NCBI RefSeq assembly: GCF_900240385.1
Contig: NZ_OEQH01000005.1
Coordinates: forward strand, 186,001-250,000
Length of the DNA stretch: 64,000 nt
Direction: 5' to 3'
DNA from: Clostridium minihomine
GTDB lineage: Bacteria; Bacillota; Clostridia; Oscillospirales; Acutalibacteraceae
A model generated the notes under the pieces. That model did not search any database. It saw nothing but the letters and a program-made list of their open reading frames with translations, and was not told the DNA's origin. Positions 1 through 8,316 of this stretch are shown here, piece after piece. Position 1 is the stretch's first letter. Every line of letters starts with the position of its first letter. The translations under genes and the position numbers were made by a program.

Positions 1-540
1 TGAACCGTTGCAACTCTTATTAGGGTTACGGTTGGTATGTATGCCCGTCTTTCCGGGCTGTCAGTGTTTATTCTTTACTGGCTGCTTGTTCAACAAAACA
101 CCTGTGCGAACACTCGAAGTCGTGCCAGCTTGACCTGTGGAACTGGGGGAGTCTACCACAGTGTTCACATTGCCCCCGAACTTGTGGTGCAGTGGTGAGG
201 AGTTGAACCCCACTTTATCGCCTTAATATCCCGTTGCTTTTTCTGAACTTCACCAACCTTGCCCTTAGTGCTCCGTTGTCACATTCATATTTTCAACGTC
301 TTTTTAAAACTCACTCTTACGAATTTTACTTCCGCTTCCGCTCTAAGGCGCATTAGCTTATCGCAAAGAGACACCGCATATCACGCCCGGTGAAGGAAGA
401 AACCGGGCGATTAAAAAGAGGGAGGAAACAACTAGGAGCTCGTGCGCTCTTTGTTGTGTATATATCCCAAGGTGTTTTACCATCGGGACACTACAGAAAT
501 TCGTCGACGTGGAATTAGTATATTTTTCCACAATACTATT
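1..540. other. Prophage segment without a confidently assigned gene
   Basis: This stretch precedes the phage late genes, which lie beyond the left edge. On the minus strand a frame ending at the stop at 68-70 reads like a short cysteine-rich peptide (CEHCG, then CSHRC), but it is closed by a stop near 212 with no start codon between. A second short minus frame begins with GTG after AAGGCG near 210. Neither is convincing. A perfect 8-bp inverted repeat (CGCCCGGT/ACCGGGCG) lies at 384-409. It is not followed by a T-run, so it may be a structured leader or operator rather than a terminator. The position, downstream of a late-regulator gene, would suit a late promoter, but I see no clear one. Confidence 0.4.
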
Positions 541-1002
541 TTACATCGGATAATCAGTACATTTCGTACATTTTAAAAATCTATCAATTTTTCTTCTTGC
601 ATACTGTTCGTCGTGGTGCCCAATCTTAAAGGCCACCTGCTGCCAACTCAATCCCTGTATATAGTACAGAGTAATAATCTGCCGAATCTTACTGTCCTCA
701 ATCCCGGAAATAAAACGCTCGATTTTGTCTAACTCGGTTTGGCATCGGCGCTCACGCTCAGCAATTGCCAACCTTTTTTTCTGCAAACGGAGATTATCCT
801 CTTGATAAGCATCCGTTTCGGAGGGTGCCACACCGTAAATCGTGACGTTATGTTTCTGGTATGGAGGATATGGGGCAGACGCCTCTATGCAATTCGGGGT
901 TTTCATGCCTCGCATACGGTTGCGGATTTCAGCGCTTTGTTCTTTCAGCAGCTGAATTTCGCGCTTCAAATCTCGCAGTTGGGATAGTTGTTTTTTGGTC
1001 AA
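541..1002 (-). CDS. DUF1492/ArpU-like phage late transcriptional regulator
   Basis: A 153-residue protein. The N-terminal 90 residues are charged and coiled-coil-like. The C-terminal third (ITLYYIQGLSWQQVAFKIG) looks like a sigma-70 region-4 type helix-turn-helix. This layout is typical of DUF1492/ArpU/RinA-type phage regulators that activate the packaging and structural operon. It is the last gene of the leftward early operon, exactly where such regulators usually sit. The ATG follows the upstream small gene by 5 bp and is preceded by an AGGAGGTAG-type ribosome-binding site. Role in late activation is inferred from family and position. Confidence 0.75.
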   Translation of the reverse strand: MTKKQLSQLRDLKREIQLLKEQSAEIRNRMRGMKTPNCIEASAPYPPYQKHNVTIYGVAPSETDAYQEDNLRLQKKRLAIAERERRCQTELDKIERFISGIEDSKIRQIITLYYIQGLSWQQVAFKIGHHDEQYARRKIDRFLKCTKCTDYPM

Positions 1003-1007
1003 TCCGG

Positions 1008-1247
1008 CTACCTCCTTTTGCTTTGCTCCATTTTTTCATAGTCCTGATGTTCTATGATGAGATTTCCGACGTGCTGTGAAAGTTCAAGATTCCGTTTTGC
1101 ACCGAACCCGTACAGCTCATTCAGGGCGACAACAACCAGCTTAAATAAACGGCGGGTTAGGCTGTGGCTTTCCTCTTGGATATATTGGTCAACAGCCTTT
1201 AAGGACTGGTTTGACATTTGATTTCGGGGCGGGATACGGGCTTTCAT
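1008..1247 (-). CDS. Hypothetical phage protein
   Basis: A basic 79-residue protein beginning MKARIPPRNQ. I chose the ATG at 1247 over a longer upstream frame because it overlaps the stop of the preceding gene (ATGA) and has AGGAGGAG five bases before it. The sequence is helical and contains no motif I can assign. It lies in the early operon between a hypothetical gene and the late regulator, so a DNA-metabolism or regulatory role is possible but unsupported. Confidence 0.6.
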   Translation of the reverse strand: MKARIPPRNQMSNQSLKAVDQYIQEESHSLTRRLFKLVVVALNELYGFGAKRNLELSQHVGNLIIEHQDYEKMEQSKRR

Positions 1248-1600
1248 GCAAGCTCCTCCTTGCTTATTTTTATTCTGCCGTCCAAAACTCCCATAATCTT
1301 TTTGCACCTCTCACAATCACCGGATTCAACCTCTTTTGAATAACCGCCCAACTCAACCCGAACCCGGCAGGTGTCCTGATAAATCTCACGCATTTTTTGT
1401 GTGTCCTCAAACGCCCGAAGAATCTCACGTTTTTCAGACTGCGCCTGATCCCGGGTAATCGTTCCGGCACGGTACTTGACGTACAGGCACCGGAATGATA
1501 AAAATAAGAGCTGTTCTGGCTGAGTAAGGCCGGCAGGAAAAGAGTCGTTGTGCATCGCGGTGCGCTCAATTTGCTCGGGGGTCAATCCAGTCGCGCTCAT
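1244..1600 (-). CDS. Hypothetical phage protein
   Basis: A 118-residue charged, mainly helical protein starting MSATGLTPEQIE. It has a single CERC pair near the C-terminus (about residue 97), too little for a zinc ribbon on its own. Its ATG overlaps the stop of the VRR-NUC gene, and its own stop overlaps the next start, so it is translationally coupled on both sides. I do not recognise the family. Confidence 0.6.
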   Translation of the reverse strand: MSATGLTPEQIERTAMHNDSFPAGLTQPEQLLFLSFRCLYVKYRAGTITRDQAQSEKREILRAFEDTQKMREIYQDTCRVRVELGGYSKEVESGDCERCKKIMGVLDGRIKISKEELA

Positions 1601-1995
1601 GACTTAAATTCCCCAAGGCGGAGATACCACTCCAAAACGCGGACAGCCGATTCCCACCCATGACATACCTCGCAGAAATAACCTTGCTCCCGGAGTTCTC
1701 CAAGCCACCAGTCTTGTTCGGGAGAAGTACGGCCCGTGTCGTCCTTCATTTCAATCCGTAGGCCATGATACCTTCCACGGGGAACAGGGAGATCGAGGTC
1801 TGGCACGCCGGGTTTCAAGCCCTCATCTTGCAGGTGCTTTGCCTCAATTGGATCACGCCTGCCGCCGTTCGGTACGGCATGCAGCAATTTTAGATCAGGG
1901 TATTCGGCACGATGAGCTAAGGACCAGCGAATCACATTGACCTGGTGCTGATGCTCATTCGCGGGGTGAGCATATAATTTAATCATCTGTTTCAC
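1597..1995 (-). CDS. VRR-NUC domain nuclease
   Basis: A 132-residue protein covering a whole VRR-NUC (PD-(D/E)XK-type) domain. Visible motifs in order are HAVPNGG (about 40), GLKPGVPDLDL (about 60, the metal-binding aspartate), LRIEMKDD (about 80, the E-x-K pair) and the S-P-E-Q-D-W helix. Stand-alone VRR-NUC proteins of phages cut structured DNA such as Holliday or flap junctions, and usually lie beside an SF2 helicase, as here. The start is GTG overlapping the previous stop (GTGA). An ATG three codons further in is the alternative. Confidence 0.88.
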   Translation of the reverse strand: MKQMIKLYAHPANEHQHQVNVIRWSLAHRAEYPDLKLLHAVPNGGRRDPIEAKHLQDEGLKPGVPDLDLPVPRGRYHGLRIEMKDDTGRTSPEQDWWLGELREQGYFCEVCHGWESAVRVLEWYLRLGEFKS

Positions 1996-2150
1996 AGTTC
2001 ATCCCTCCAGTACTCCACGAAAGCAACCGCTTTGCCCGTCTCGCGGTTCTTCTCACGCCCCTGCCGAACGGTGTAACCGTTTCGGGCAAGGATAACGATT
2101 ACGGATTCACGGTCGTCGGGCTTTGCAATATGGATGCGCTCTTTACTCAT
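1992..2150 (-). CDS. Small conserved-looking phage protein (52 aa)
   Basis: A 52-residue ORF starting MSKERIHIAKPDDR and ending in YWRDEL. It fills the gap between the helicase and the nuclease. Its ATG overlaps the helicase stop (ATGA) and its TGA overlaps the GTG of the nuclease, so all three are coupled. The pattern, a strand-helix stretch with a lone Trp near the end, resembles small phage proteins that accompany SF2 helicases. Function is unknown. Confidence 0.65.
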   Translation of the reverse strand: MSKERIHIAKPDDRESVIVILARNGYTVRQGREKNRETGKAVAFVEYWRDEL

Positions 2151-3667
2151 GCCGACCGCCTCCCTCCGCTCATAACACGATTCAATATCTGACTGGCCTG
2201 CAATTTTGTCAGTCCCGCCGGGTCAAATCCTTTGCACCGACGCTGTATTAGCTTTAGCTGAGATTCACTAGCAGGAGCTTTACCCCAGCACTTCGCTTTT
2301 TCAAGATTCCAGATATACTCCTGATCCTTGTAATTTGTGGTCAGCTTAATGTAAGCAAAGTCCAGCGCGCTCTGCATCGGCATTAACCGGCCGTTGAAAA
2401 GGACACGCCCCAGCTCGTCCTGGCAGGGGATAACAATCTTTTCGCGGTTCATCAGGCTACACACCATGGAGCCATCCGGCATCCGAAAGAAGTTTACGCC
2501 GTGGGTATTATATTTCTGTTCTTGTGCCCAGAGGTCTACGATTTGAATGTTCTTAATCCAGCTTTCCGGGCAATCCGCAGCTCGCTCCACCTTGTCAGGC
2601 AGTTCAAAGAGTAATCCATCCATTTCAGATAGGCGGCGTTCCGGCACGTCCTTGAGATCGATACCAAGCAGCGACGGCGCGGTGCAGAGAGAAGCCTTAC
2701 CAGATACACCCACGCAGTCGATTAAGTTCAGGCGTTCTTTTCCCGGATATAGCCGCAGGCCACGCCCGACCATCTGCGTATAAAGGCTGTCGGATTGTGT
2801 GGGCCGCGCAACAATGACCGTTTCGACACGAGGAATATCAGTTCCCTCGGTAAACACCATGCAGTTCACAATGCAAGGAATCTTTCCATCGGTGAATGCC
2901 TGAATAATACTTGCCCGGTCTTTGGTCTCTCCGGTAACGACCACGGCGCCCGGTATCTTTGCAGCGATATCATTCGCATGTTGAACTGAAACAGCAAATA
3001 TCAGCGTTGCACCGGTTGCCATAGTGCGGTACGTTTCAGCTATTGCATCAGCGGTACCGTCCATCGCCTTTTCCAACTCGCCCGGTGCATAATCACCGCC
3101 ACGAGAACGCACGCCTCGAAGATCATATCCGATATTGATCCGCCGGCAGTAGATGTCAGAAAGGTATCCATTTTTGATGCCCCATTTTAAATCACGCTGA
3201 AATATAATGTCGCTGTACACATCATTCAGTTTGGCATTATCCGAACGGTTTGGTGTGGCAGTGAAGCCAAGGAGCAGTCGTGGGGTGAAGTAATCAAATA
3301 TCCTGCGATACGTCCTTGCCGCGCTGTGGTGAGCCTCGTCGCACACAATGATGTCGAATTCATCCGGTGCGAACCGTTCCAGCCGGTGCGTCATGGTTTG
3401 AACCGATGCAGAAACAACTTCATCCATTGGGTGGGCATGTTCTCCGGCCATTTCAACACCAGTCAGGCAATCAAAGTATTTCAGTGGCTGCCGCACCAAC
3501 TCTTCGCGGTGGGAGAGGATCAGCATCTTGCCTTTCCGTTGGATATTTGCAAATGTAACGGTCTTACCGAGGCCCGTTGCCATCTGAATAAGATAAGCGC
3601 CGGGGTCTATGTTGTTGATGATTTCAGTGCATTCGTACTGATAATCACGTAGTTTTATTTCTTTCAA
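2147..3667 (-). CDS. Superfamily II DEAD/DEAH-box helicase of the phage replication module
   Basis: A protein of about 506 residues with the full SF2 set: YLIQMATGLGKT (Walker A), CDEAHH (motif II), GFTATPNR (motif III), a second RecA-like domain with FTEGTDIP, and QMVGRGLR (motif VI). It is related to the UvrB/type III restriction helicase group found in Firmicutes phages, and probably unwinds DNA during replication or recombination. An open frame extends upstream to 3799, but a TTG at 3667 has AAAGGAGG ten bases before it. The upstream stretch carries the iteron repeats, so I take 3667 as the start. Confidence 0.85.
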   Translation of the reverse strand: MKEIKLRDYQYECTEIINNIDPGAYLIQMATGLGKTVTFANIQRKGKMLILSHREELVRQPLKYFDCLTGVEMAGEHAHPMDEVVSASVQTMTHRLERFAPDEFDIIVCDEAHHSAARTYRRIFDYFTPRLLLGFTATPNRSDNAKLNDVYSDIIFQRDLKWGIKNGYLSDIYCRRINIGYDLRGVRSRGGDYAPGELEKAMDGTADAIAETYRTMATGATLIFAVSVQHANDIAAKIPGAVVVTGETKDRASIIQAFTDGKIPCIVNCMVFTEGTDIPRVETVIVARPTQSDSLYTQMVGRGLRLYPGKERLNLIDCVGVSGKASLCTAPSLLGIDLKDVPERRLSEMDGLLFELPDKVERAADCPESWIKNIQIVDLWAQEQKYNTHGVNFFRMPDGSMVCSLMNREKIVIPCQDELGRVLFNGRLMPMQSALDFAYIKLTTNYKDQEYIWNLEKAKCWGKAPASESQLKLIQRRCKGFDPAGLTKLQASQILNRVMSGGRRSA

Positions 3668-3962
3668 GGATTTATAACCTCCTTTTGTGGGACTTTTTAT
3701 TGTCTTGTGGGACGCTGTGGGACAGGCTGTCCCACAAAATAATTCAGTATTCATGCGGGTTTGCGTGGTGTTGTGGGACTGTGGGACAGATTTGCACATT
3801 TTCTCTTACGCGCAAGAAACATATACTTAACCTCTATAATTCAGGGTATACACACTGTCTATATAAGGGATGTGTTTTTGTGCCCCACTTGTCCCACAGT
3901 CCCACACCCTAGTATTCATGCGGGCTTGCGGGCTGTTGCTGTGTGGGACGTGTCCCACACAA
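3668..3962. repeat. Iteron cluster, candidate phage replication origin
   Basis: This non-coding gap between the two helicase genes contains ten copies of TGTGGGAC. Six are on the plus strand, with GTGGGAC cores at 3687, 3707, 3717, 3773, 3781 and 3943. Four are inverted, at 3729, 3891, 3899 and 3952. Close pairs are 8 or 10 bp apart. A 20-bp direct repeat (AGTATTCATGCGGGYTTGCG, one mismatch) occurs at 3746-3765 and 3911-3930. Between the two clusters lies an AT-rich core at about 3790-3880. Iterons flanking an AT-rich stretch beside primase and helicase genes are the usual plan of a phage or plasmid origin. Repressor binding is the alternative. Confidence 0.7.
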
Positions 3963-5879
3963 TCAAAGTGGATCAGCATCAAACGGCAAGTCGTCAGCAG
4001 CCGTTACAGCGTCCCGTGCCCCGTCAATCAGCGGCATTTTCAGCGCGACACACTCGACGTTTACACCGTTTATGCGTTTTCCTCGTGTGTTGTTGCGGCC
4101 TCTAGTCAGGATCAGATCGTTTTCGCGCAGGAAGCTTAATAGAGCTGTCGAGGAAAAACCAGCCTCTTCTGTCGCACGTCGAAACGTGGAATTGATAATG
4201 TAAGCTATATCCCTGCCTGTCTTAACTACACCCTCAACCTCATCCTCAATCACGCCGTAAACATCTCCCTGCTTGGCATCGATACTAAACTTATTGCTGT
4301 TCTGCGCTACCCAGTCGCACATATACTGATAGCCTCTGCTGCCGGCAGAAACAGCTGAGCGAGAAGCAAGGAATTTAGATAAATCATCTACAGATAAAGC
4401 GTGGTCATCCTTGAAGAGCCATTGAGTCGCCAACCAGTCAGCTGTGATAATTACCGCCGCTGCCATGGCTTGCTTTTCGGTGGTATCGTTCTCGGTGAAC
4501 TTCTTAAAAAATTCCTTGTATAGCTGTGCAGCAAGCTCGGTGTTAGCGTCGCTCTCATACAACTTTAAAACGAATTCCCGGCCTGCATGACCGTAATTCT
4601 TTTTAACAATGCTACTTACCGTATGGCCATCCTCAATGATTTTGTGTGCGGATTTACATTCTATCTCTATAACGCGGTTTACGGCGCCAGCACCAGCCCC
4701 TGCACTCGTTATGGGTGTTTCCCCAGTCGTGAGAATGGTATTAGCCCAAGTGGGCGTTCGTTCTACGCCGCCCGTTTTTGTACCCCTAGTGCGGCCTACA
4801 CCTTCAGCAAGCGAGTAGACGTCAAACGTCAATTTCCCACGTGCATCTCGGGCGAGCTGTAACTCATCTACCATTAGTGGAAGGTGATTCAAAAATGACG
4901 CCAACTTTTCGCGGCCGACCACAGTGCTATTGAAAGTCTGTATGTACCGGCCCATTTCAGGGTTACCCCAAACAGACGCAGCCAACATAAGCGCAACGGT
5001 TTTACCAGTGCCTGACTCGCCACCCCACAGGTGGACAAAGAACGGAAGGGCCCCAACCGGTGCAACCAACACAGACGCAAAAGACGCAGCCAAAACAATG
5101 CGGGCCATAACGTTGCCTTGCCGTATTTGTTGCGCCACAGCAAGCCATGATTTAAAGCTACCAGCACTTTTGATACTTTCAAAGGTAGCCCGGAAATTTG
5201 CATCACCATCAAATATCAAGCCATCAACGTAAGGAGAAAAACCCTCGCTATCAATGTATCCTAGACGGGAGACGCTTTTTTTTTCTGGTATTTTGTCATA
5301 GTTAAGGTTTTCGATGTCTGAAATATATCGAACAAGCGCCCGGGCGTTTTCGCTTGTCACGGCGACACCTTGATCTGCAAGGGCTAGAATACTGTTATTG
5401 CTGGCAAGGGTCTTTTTGTCTGCGATGAGCTCCCGCCACCGCTTACCCTTGGAATAAGCAATCTTGAGCTTTTCGGCGCCGGTATCAATATTGACGAGCC
5501 GTTCCACCGGCATAATCGGGTGACAGCAGGCGATTTCTTCTCCAAACGGCCCATTGCTTTTAGATATTCCAAGGTCGTCGGCCTGCCATTCTCCAGCGTC
5601 CAGCTCGATCGGTTGGCCCTGAAAGTTCGTGCTGTTTTCAACGTAGATTTCAGATGAGCTGCGCTTTAGACTTTTTACATACTCGTTAAACAACTTTTTG
5701 AAATTAAGCACACCTACTCGGCGCGCCTCTAACGACATCACAGTCAGCTGGCGCTCCATTTGAAACGGATTCTCATGATAAGAGTAGACATCTTCATAAG
5801 GCGTGACACTGTCAAAATACTCTTCTTGGGCATATTTAGGTGGAGGTAATGCTTTGTTGTCTGGTTTGATTTCGTTCAC
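3963..5879 (-). CDS. DUF927-domain primase-helicase ATPase
   Basis: About 638 residues from the GTG at 5879, which overlaps the CHC2 gene stop. The central part carries Walker A GGESGTGKT (around residue 286), a Walker B-like LPLMVDELQ, and the conserved RTRGTKTGGV and ILTTGE segments of the DUF927 family, a superfamily 3-like replicative ATPase. The C-terminus looks like a winged-helix region. With the separate CHC2 primase gene directly upstream it would form a two-protein primase-helicase, and the iteron region lies directly after its stop. The start is uncertain because GGAGG abuts the GTG. A longer frame reaches 5954. Confidence 0.85.
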   Translation of the reverse strand: MNEIKPDNKALPPPKYAQEEYFDSVTPYEDVYSYHENPFQMERQLTVMSLEARRVGVLNFKKLFNEYVKSLKRSSSEIYVENSTNFQGQPIELDAGEWQADDLGISKSNGPFGEEIACCHPIMPVERLVNIDTGAEKLKIAYSKGKRWRELIADKKTLASNNSILALADQGVAVTSENARALVRYISDIENLNYDKIPEKKSVSRLGYIDSEGFSPYVDGLIFDGDANFRATFESIKSAGSFKSWLAVAQQIRQGNVMARIVLAASFASVLVAPVGALPFFVHLWGGESGTGKTVALMLAASVWGNPEMGRYIQTFNSTVVGREKLASFLNHLPLMVDELQLARDARGKLTFDVYSLAEGVGRTRGTKTGGVERTPTWANTILTTGETPITSAGAGAGAVNRVIEIECKSAHKIIEDGHTVSSIVKKNYGHAGREFVLKLYESDANTELAAQLYKEFFKKFTENDTTEKQAMAAAVIITADWLATQWLFKDDHALSVDDLSKFLASRSAVSAGSRGYQYMCDWVAQNSNKFSIDAKQGDVYGVIEDEVEGVVKTGRDIAYIINSTFRRATEEAGFSSTALLSFLRENDLILTRGRNNTRGKRINGVNVECVALKMPLIDGARDAVTAADDLPFDADPL

Positions 5880-6382
5880 CTCCAATGATTTTCGCAAAAC
5901 CAGTAATTGTCCAAATAATCCAGCCGCCCCAGCAATGCTGCGTATTCGCCCCATAGCGGGCTCTCGGGCGGTGGTTTGGGCGCAGTACGGATTGCATACG
6001 CTTCATGACACTTTGTGCCATACTCGGCGCGGTAGGCGCTGAGTGAGGCTTGTGCTTTCCGACGCTCTTGCATCCACCGGTCAACCTCACGTCGATCCGG
6101 TTTTTCCGTGGACAAGCCAAGTCGGAAATCATTGTCCAGCCGGATTGCGGCCTGCCGGACGTTGAGATGGAATAGCTTGGCCACAAAGTCAATCACTGAT
6201 CCACCCTCATCACACACAAAGCAGTGCCACCCTCGGGTGTCAGGATAAACTTTGAGCGATGGCTTGCGGTCGGCGTGAAACGGGCAGAGCATCACGCCGC
6301 GGGAAACCTCGAAGCCGTACCGTTCCGCGACAGCCTGCATAGGGAGGGCCTCCTTGATTTGTGAAAAAATGTCACCGTACAT
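5876..6382 (-). CDS. CHC2 zinc-finger DNA primase subunit
   Basis: A 168-residue protein whose N-terminal 75 residues form a CHC2 zinc-binding domain: CPFH at about 33, then the W-H-C-F-V-C segment at about 53 followed by EGGSVIDFV. The remainder is a basic helical tail with no Toprim catalytic domain, so it is likely the DNA-binding half of a split primase working with the DUF927 protein. The ATG is 3 bp past the SSB stop and has GGAGG upstream. The operon order SSB, CHC2, DUF927 is common in Clostridia phages. Confidence 0.88.
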   Translation of the reverse strand: MYGDIFSQIKEALPMQAVAERYGFEVSRGVMLCPFHADRKPSLKVYPDTRGWHCFVCDEGGSVIDFVAKLFHLNVRQAAIRLDNDFRLGLSTEKPDRREVDRWMQERRKAQASLSAYRAEYGTKCHEAYAIRTAPKPPPESPLWGEYAALLGRLDYLDNYWFCENHWR

Positions 6383-6385
6383 GGC

Positions 6386-6808
6386 TTAGAAAGGCAAATC
6401 GTCATCCGTGGGAATCTCCTCAAAATCCCCCGGGCTGGGGTTAATATCAGGGACTGGGCCAGTAGCAGGTTGGTAGCTGCGCCCGGCATTTTCAGCGCTA
6501 TCTGATTTGCTGCCGCAGAACTCCACGTTCGACGTGATCAGTTCCCAGGCAATGCGCTTGTTTCCGTCCCGGTCGGTATATTCCCGGCTCTGCATTTCAC
6601 CCTCGACAATGATTTCGCTACCCTTGCGAAAATATTTCTCAACAAATTCTCCAGTCTTTTCCCATGCGGTCACGTTGAAAAAATCTGCCTTATCCCGGTT
6701 AAATCTGCGATTTACAGCAACGGAGAAATTCGTAACGGATTTGCCTGAATCGGTATGTCTGGTTTCAGGGTCACGGGTGAGGCGACCTTTTATGTGAATA
6801 CTGTTCAT
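6386..6808 (-). CDS. ssb: Single-stranded DNA-binding protein
   Basis: A 140-residue SSB with the typical N-terminal OB fold (MNSIHIKGRLTRDPE, FNVTAWEKTGEFVEKYF, IIVEGEMQSREY). A glycine/proline linker follows, then the acidic tail ending DDDLPF, which recruits partner proteins. I chose the ATG at 6808 because GGAGG lies upstream and it overlaps the preceding stop. A 15-residue longer frame lacks a ribosome-binding site. It coats single-stranded DNA during phage replication and recombination. Confidence 0.95.
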   Translation of the reverse strand: MNSIHIKGRLTRDPETRHTDSGKSVTNFSVAVNRRFNRDKADFFNVTAWEKTGEFVEKYFRKGSEIIVEGEMQSREYTDRDGNKRIAWELITSNVEFCGSKSDSAENAGRSYQPATGPVPDINPSPGDFEEIPTDDDLPF

Positions 6809-7134
6809 ATGGTAGCCTCCTGTTCCGGCTGATAAGTATGCGGTTGTCCACAAGCGTCATCACGGCCACTGCTGTCATACGCAAAATATCGCAGCCCCGG
6901 AAGCAACGGCCTAACAGTAGGGAAAGGTAGATAACCGCTGATGTCTTGAGCAAGACCACCGCAATCGCATTTGATTATAAATGGTGCCGGCTGATGCGGT
7001 CTGCCGTGCTTTCCAAAATCTTCAACACCAATTTCAAGGCTCATAAACCATGCTTTTCCACATGATTCGCATCGATATTTCATTCCGCCATGAATCGAAA
7101 TTGATTTTCCCTTTTTTATATGAGCTTTCATCAC
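6805..7134 (-). CDS. Hypothetical phage protein with zinc-ribbon cysteines
   Basis: A 109-residue protein with CESCG near residue 23 and a CDCGG about 33 residues later, which fits a zinc ribbon. The remainder is proline- and glycine-rich. It starts with ATGATG overlapping the upstream stop, and its stop overlaps the ssb start, so it is coupled in the operon. No specific family recognised. Confidence 0.55.
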   Translation of the reverse strand: MMKAHIKKGKSISIHGGMKYRCESCGKAWFMSLEIGVEDFGKHGRPHQPAPFIIKCDCGGLAQDISGYLPFPTVRPLLPGLRYFAYDSSGRDDACGQPHTYQPEQEATI

Positions 7135-7595
7135 TTTTCCTCCTGTTCTGGCTTGCGGGCGTAAATTGCTTTAATATGAGCCCTATGTTCGCCAAGTACA
7201 ATCTGCTCTCCCCAATTGCCTGTTAATTTTAAATCTTTATACTTAACGTCCAATAACGCCCACATTGCACTATCGTCATCAAACACTACCCAAACCGGCT
7301 CCCCGTCCATCTGCCGGAGCCGGGCGAGCGTCAGCGGCTTGTTTTCCGGGGCAGGGCGGCGGTTCAGAGCCTTGCCACACACAGGGCAGGTGGTAATTTC
7401 ACAATCTTCCATGTAATCATAAATTCCGGATTCCGCATGTAGATAAAATTTCCCGGTTTTTTTGTCATAAGCTATCCCTACGTAGTCGCTTCCTTTTGCT
7501 GTAAATAATGACAAGCAAAATTTTCTGTCTGGCGTTTCAATTTCTGATTCAAATTCACAAAACGGGCACGGTTTTAATTCATCCATCGTTTTCAC
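7131..7595 (-). CDS. Lar-like zinc-ribbon phage protein
   Basis: A 154-residue protein beginning with MDELKPCPFC, the signature opening of Lar-type restriction-alleviation zinc ribbons, with a second CPVCGKAL at about residue 72. The C-terminal half (LARLRQMDGEPVWVV) resembles a domain common in Clostridia phage proteins. It is the first gene of this part of the leftward operon, with no ribosome-binding site of canonical strength visible. A role in dampening host restriction is only suggested by the N-terminal motif. Confidence 0.55.
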   Translation of the reverse strand: MKTMDELKPCPFCEFESEIETPDRKFCLSLFTAKGSDYVGIAYDKKTGKFYLHAESGIYDYMEDCEITTCPVCGKALNRRPAPENKPLTLARLRQMDGEPVWVVFDDDSAMWALLDVKYKDLKLTGNWGEQIVLGEHRAHIKAIYARKPEQEEK

Positions 7596-7668
7596 TCCAA
7601 TCTAATTTCATTGCGATTTATACTTTTGCATGTTTTATCTACTTTTATTGTAGAAATTTTTAAAAATA

Positions 7669-7697
7669 TAGATATGTTAAAGTGGAAGTGGTATAAT
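7669..7697 (+). promoter_or_regulatory. Extended -10 promoter for the small membrane protein gene
   Basis: TGGTATAAT at 7689-7697 is an extended -10 element on the plus strand, with only a weak -35 region around 7669. It opposes the surrounding leftward operon and would give a leader of about 100 nt before the small gene at 7810. Confidence 0.5.
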
Positions 7698-7809
7698 GTG
7701 CCAAGAAATAGCCTTATATGATATTCCGTCCTTTAGGTGTTATTACCTATAGTTCCGCCCACTTGGGCCGGCATCTTACCAATGTTAACGGTTAAATATC
7801 AATAAGGGG

Positions 7810-8010
7810 GTGATTTTAATTACGATTGAAATTGCTTTTTTCACTATTTCGAGGTGCGGTGTTTGGGGATTTTTTGTAATTGCGTTGATACTGGGTTTTT
7901 GTTTTTTTACTATTAACTTAGTGTTAAAAAAATGCAATTCCGAAACGATTGTCGATTTGAATTTCTTTAAGATTGTCGGTTTCCATGTACATACCAAGCC
8001 TAAGCAATAA
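7810..8010 (+). CDS. Small single-pass membrane protein, type I toxin-like
   Basis: A protein of up to 66 residues on the strand opposite to its neighbours. It has one long hydrophobic helix (about residues 16-38, GFFVIALILGFCFFTINLVL) followed by a basic, soluble tail. It has its own promoter at 7669-7697 and its own terminator at 8015-8055. The start is unclear: GTG at 7810 overlaps a near-perfect anti-16S match (AAGGGGGTGAT), and an ATT eight codons' distance downstream would suit that site better. Size and hydrophobic plan resemble holin-like toxins of type I toxin-antitoxin pairs, but sequence similarity is not decisive. Confidence 0.5.
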   Translation: MILITIEIAFFTISRCGVWGFFVIALILGFCFFTINLVLKKCNSETIVDLNFFKIVGFHVHTKPKQ

Positions 8011-8014
8011 TCCC

Positions 8015-8055
8015 GTGCTCTGAGGTGTCATAGCCTTAGAGCACATTTTTTATTT
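8015..8055 (+). terminator. Rho-independent terminator
   Basis: Stem GTGCTCTGAGG / CCTTAGAGCAC (one G-T pair), loop of 8 nt, then ATTTTTTATTT on the plus strand. It ends the transcript of the small membrane protein gene. Confidence 0.85.
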
Positions 8056-8316
8056 ACCTACAATTGCAAGAACAAAATATCCTTTTCCGGGCTCGGCTCC
8101 CCACTCAGGCCGCCCACGTCCGACGCGGGGAACAACTGTCCTTTCCAGTGTTGGGCTGTCGGCTCGGTAGCCGTTGCGGAATCTGACCTTTATAGGAATA
8201 CCAATCCACTTTTGGAAAACGCTTTTGTAATGTGGGGATAGTGCCCGGTATTCCTCGCATTTTTCACCGCTTTCAATCATGTCATACCATTTCTTTTTGA
8301 TGGGCAGTGTAATCAA
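8050..8316 (-). CDS. ASCH-domain protein
   Basis: An 88-residue protein opening MITLPIKKKWYDMI with the following G-E-K-x-E-E-Y-R, the typical first part of phage ASCH domains (a PUA-like fold implicated in RNA binding). It starts with TTG at 8316, directly after the stop of the nuclease gene, with GGGAGGTGG upstream. The TTG is in frame with the conserved N-terminus, so I accept it. Confidence 0.75.
   Translation of the reverse strand: MITLPIKKKWYDMIESGEKCEEYRALSPHYKSVFQKWIGIPIKVRFRNGYRADSPTLERTVVPRVGRGRPEWGAEPGKGYFVLAIVGK

Noticed and set aside
184-215. tRNA-like 3' end on the minus strand (T-arm TGGGG-TTCAACT-CCTCA, then CCACTGCACCA)
   Set aside because: No matching 5' acceptor strand or anticodon arm lies upstream, so it is not a tRNA gene. 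It may be chance or a fossil.
384-409. Terminator at the 8-bp inverted repeat in the left segment
   Set aside because: No T-run follows on either strand.
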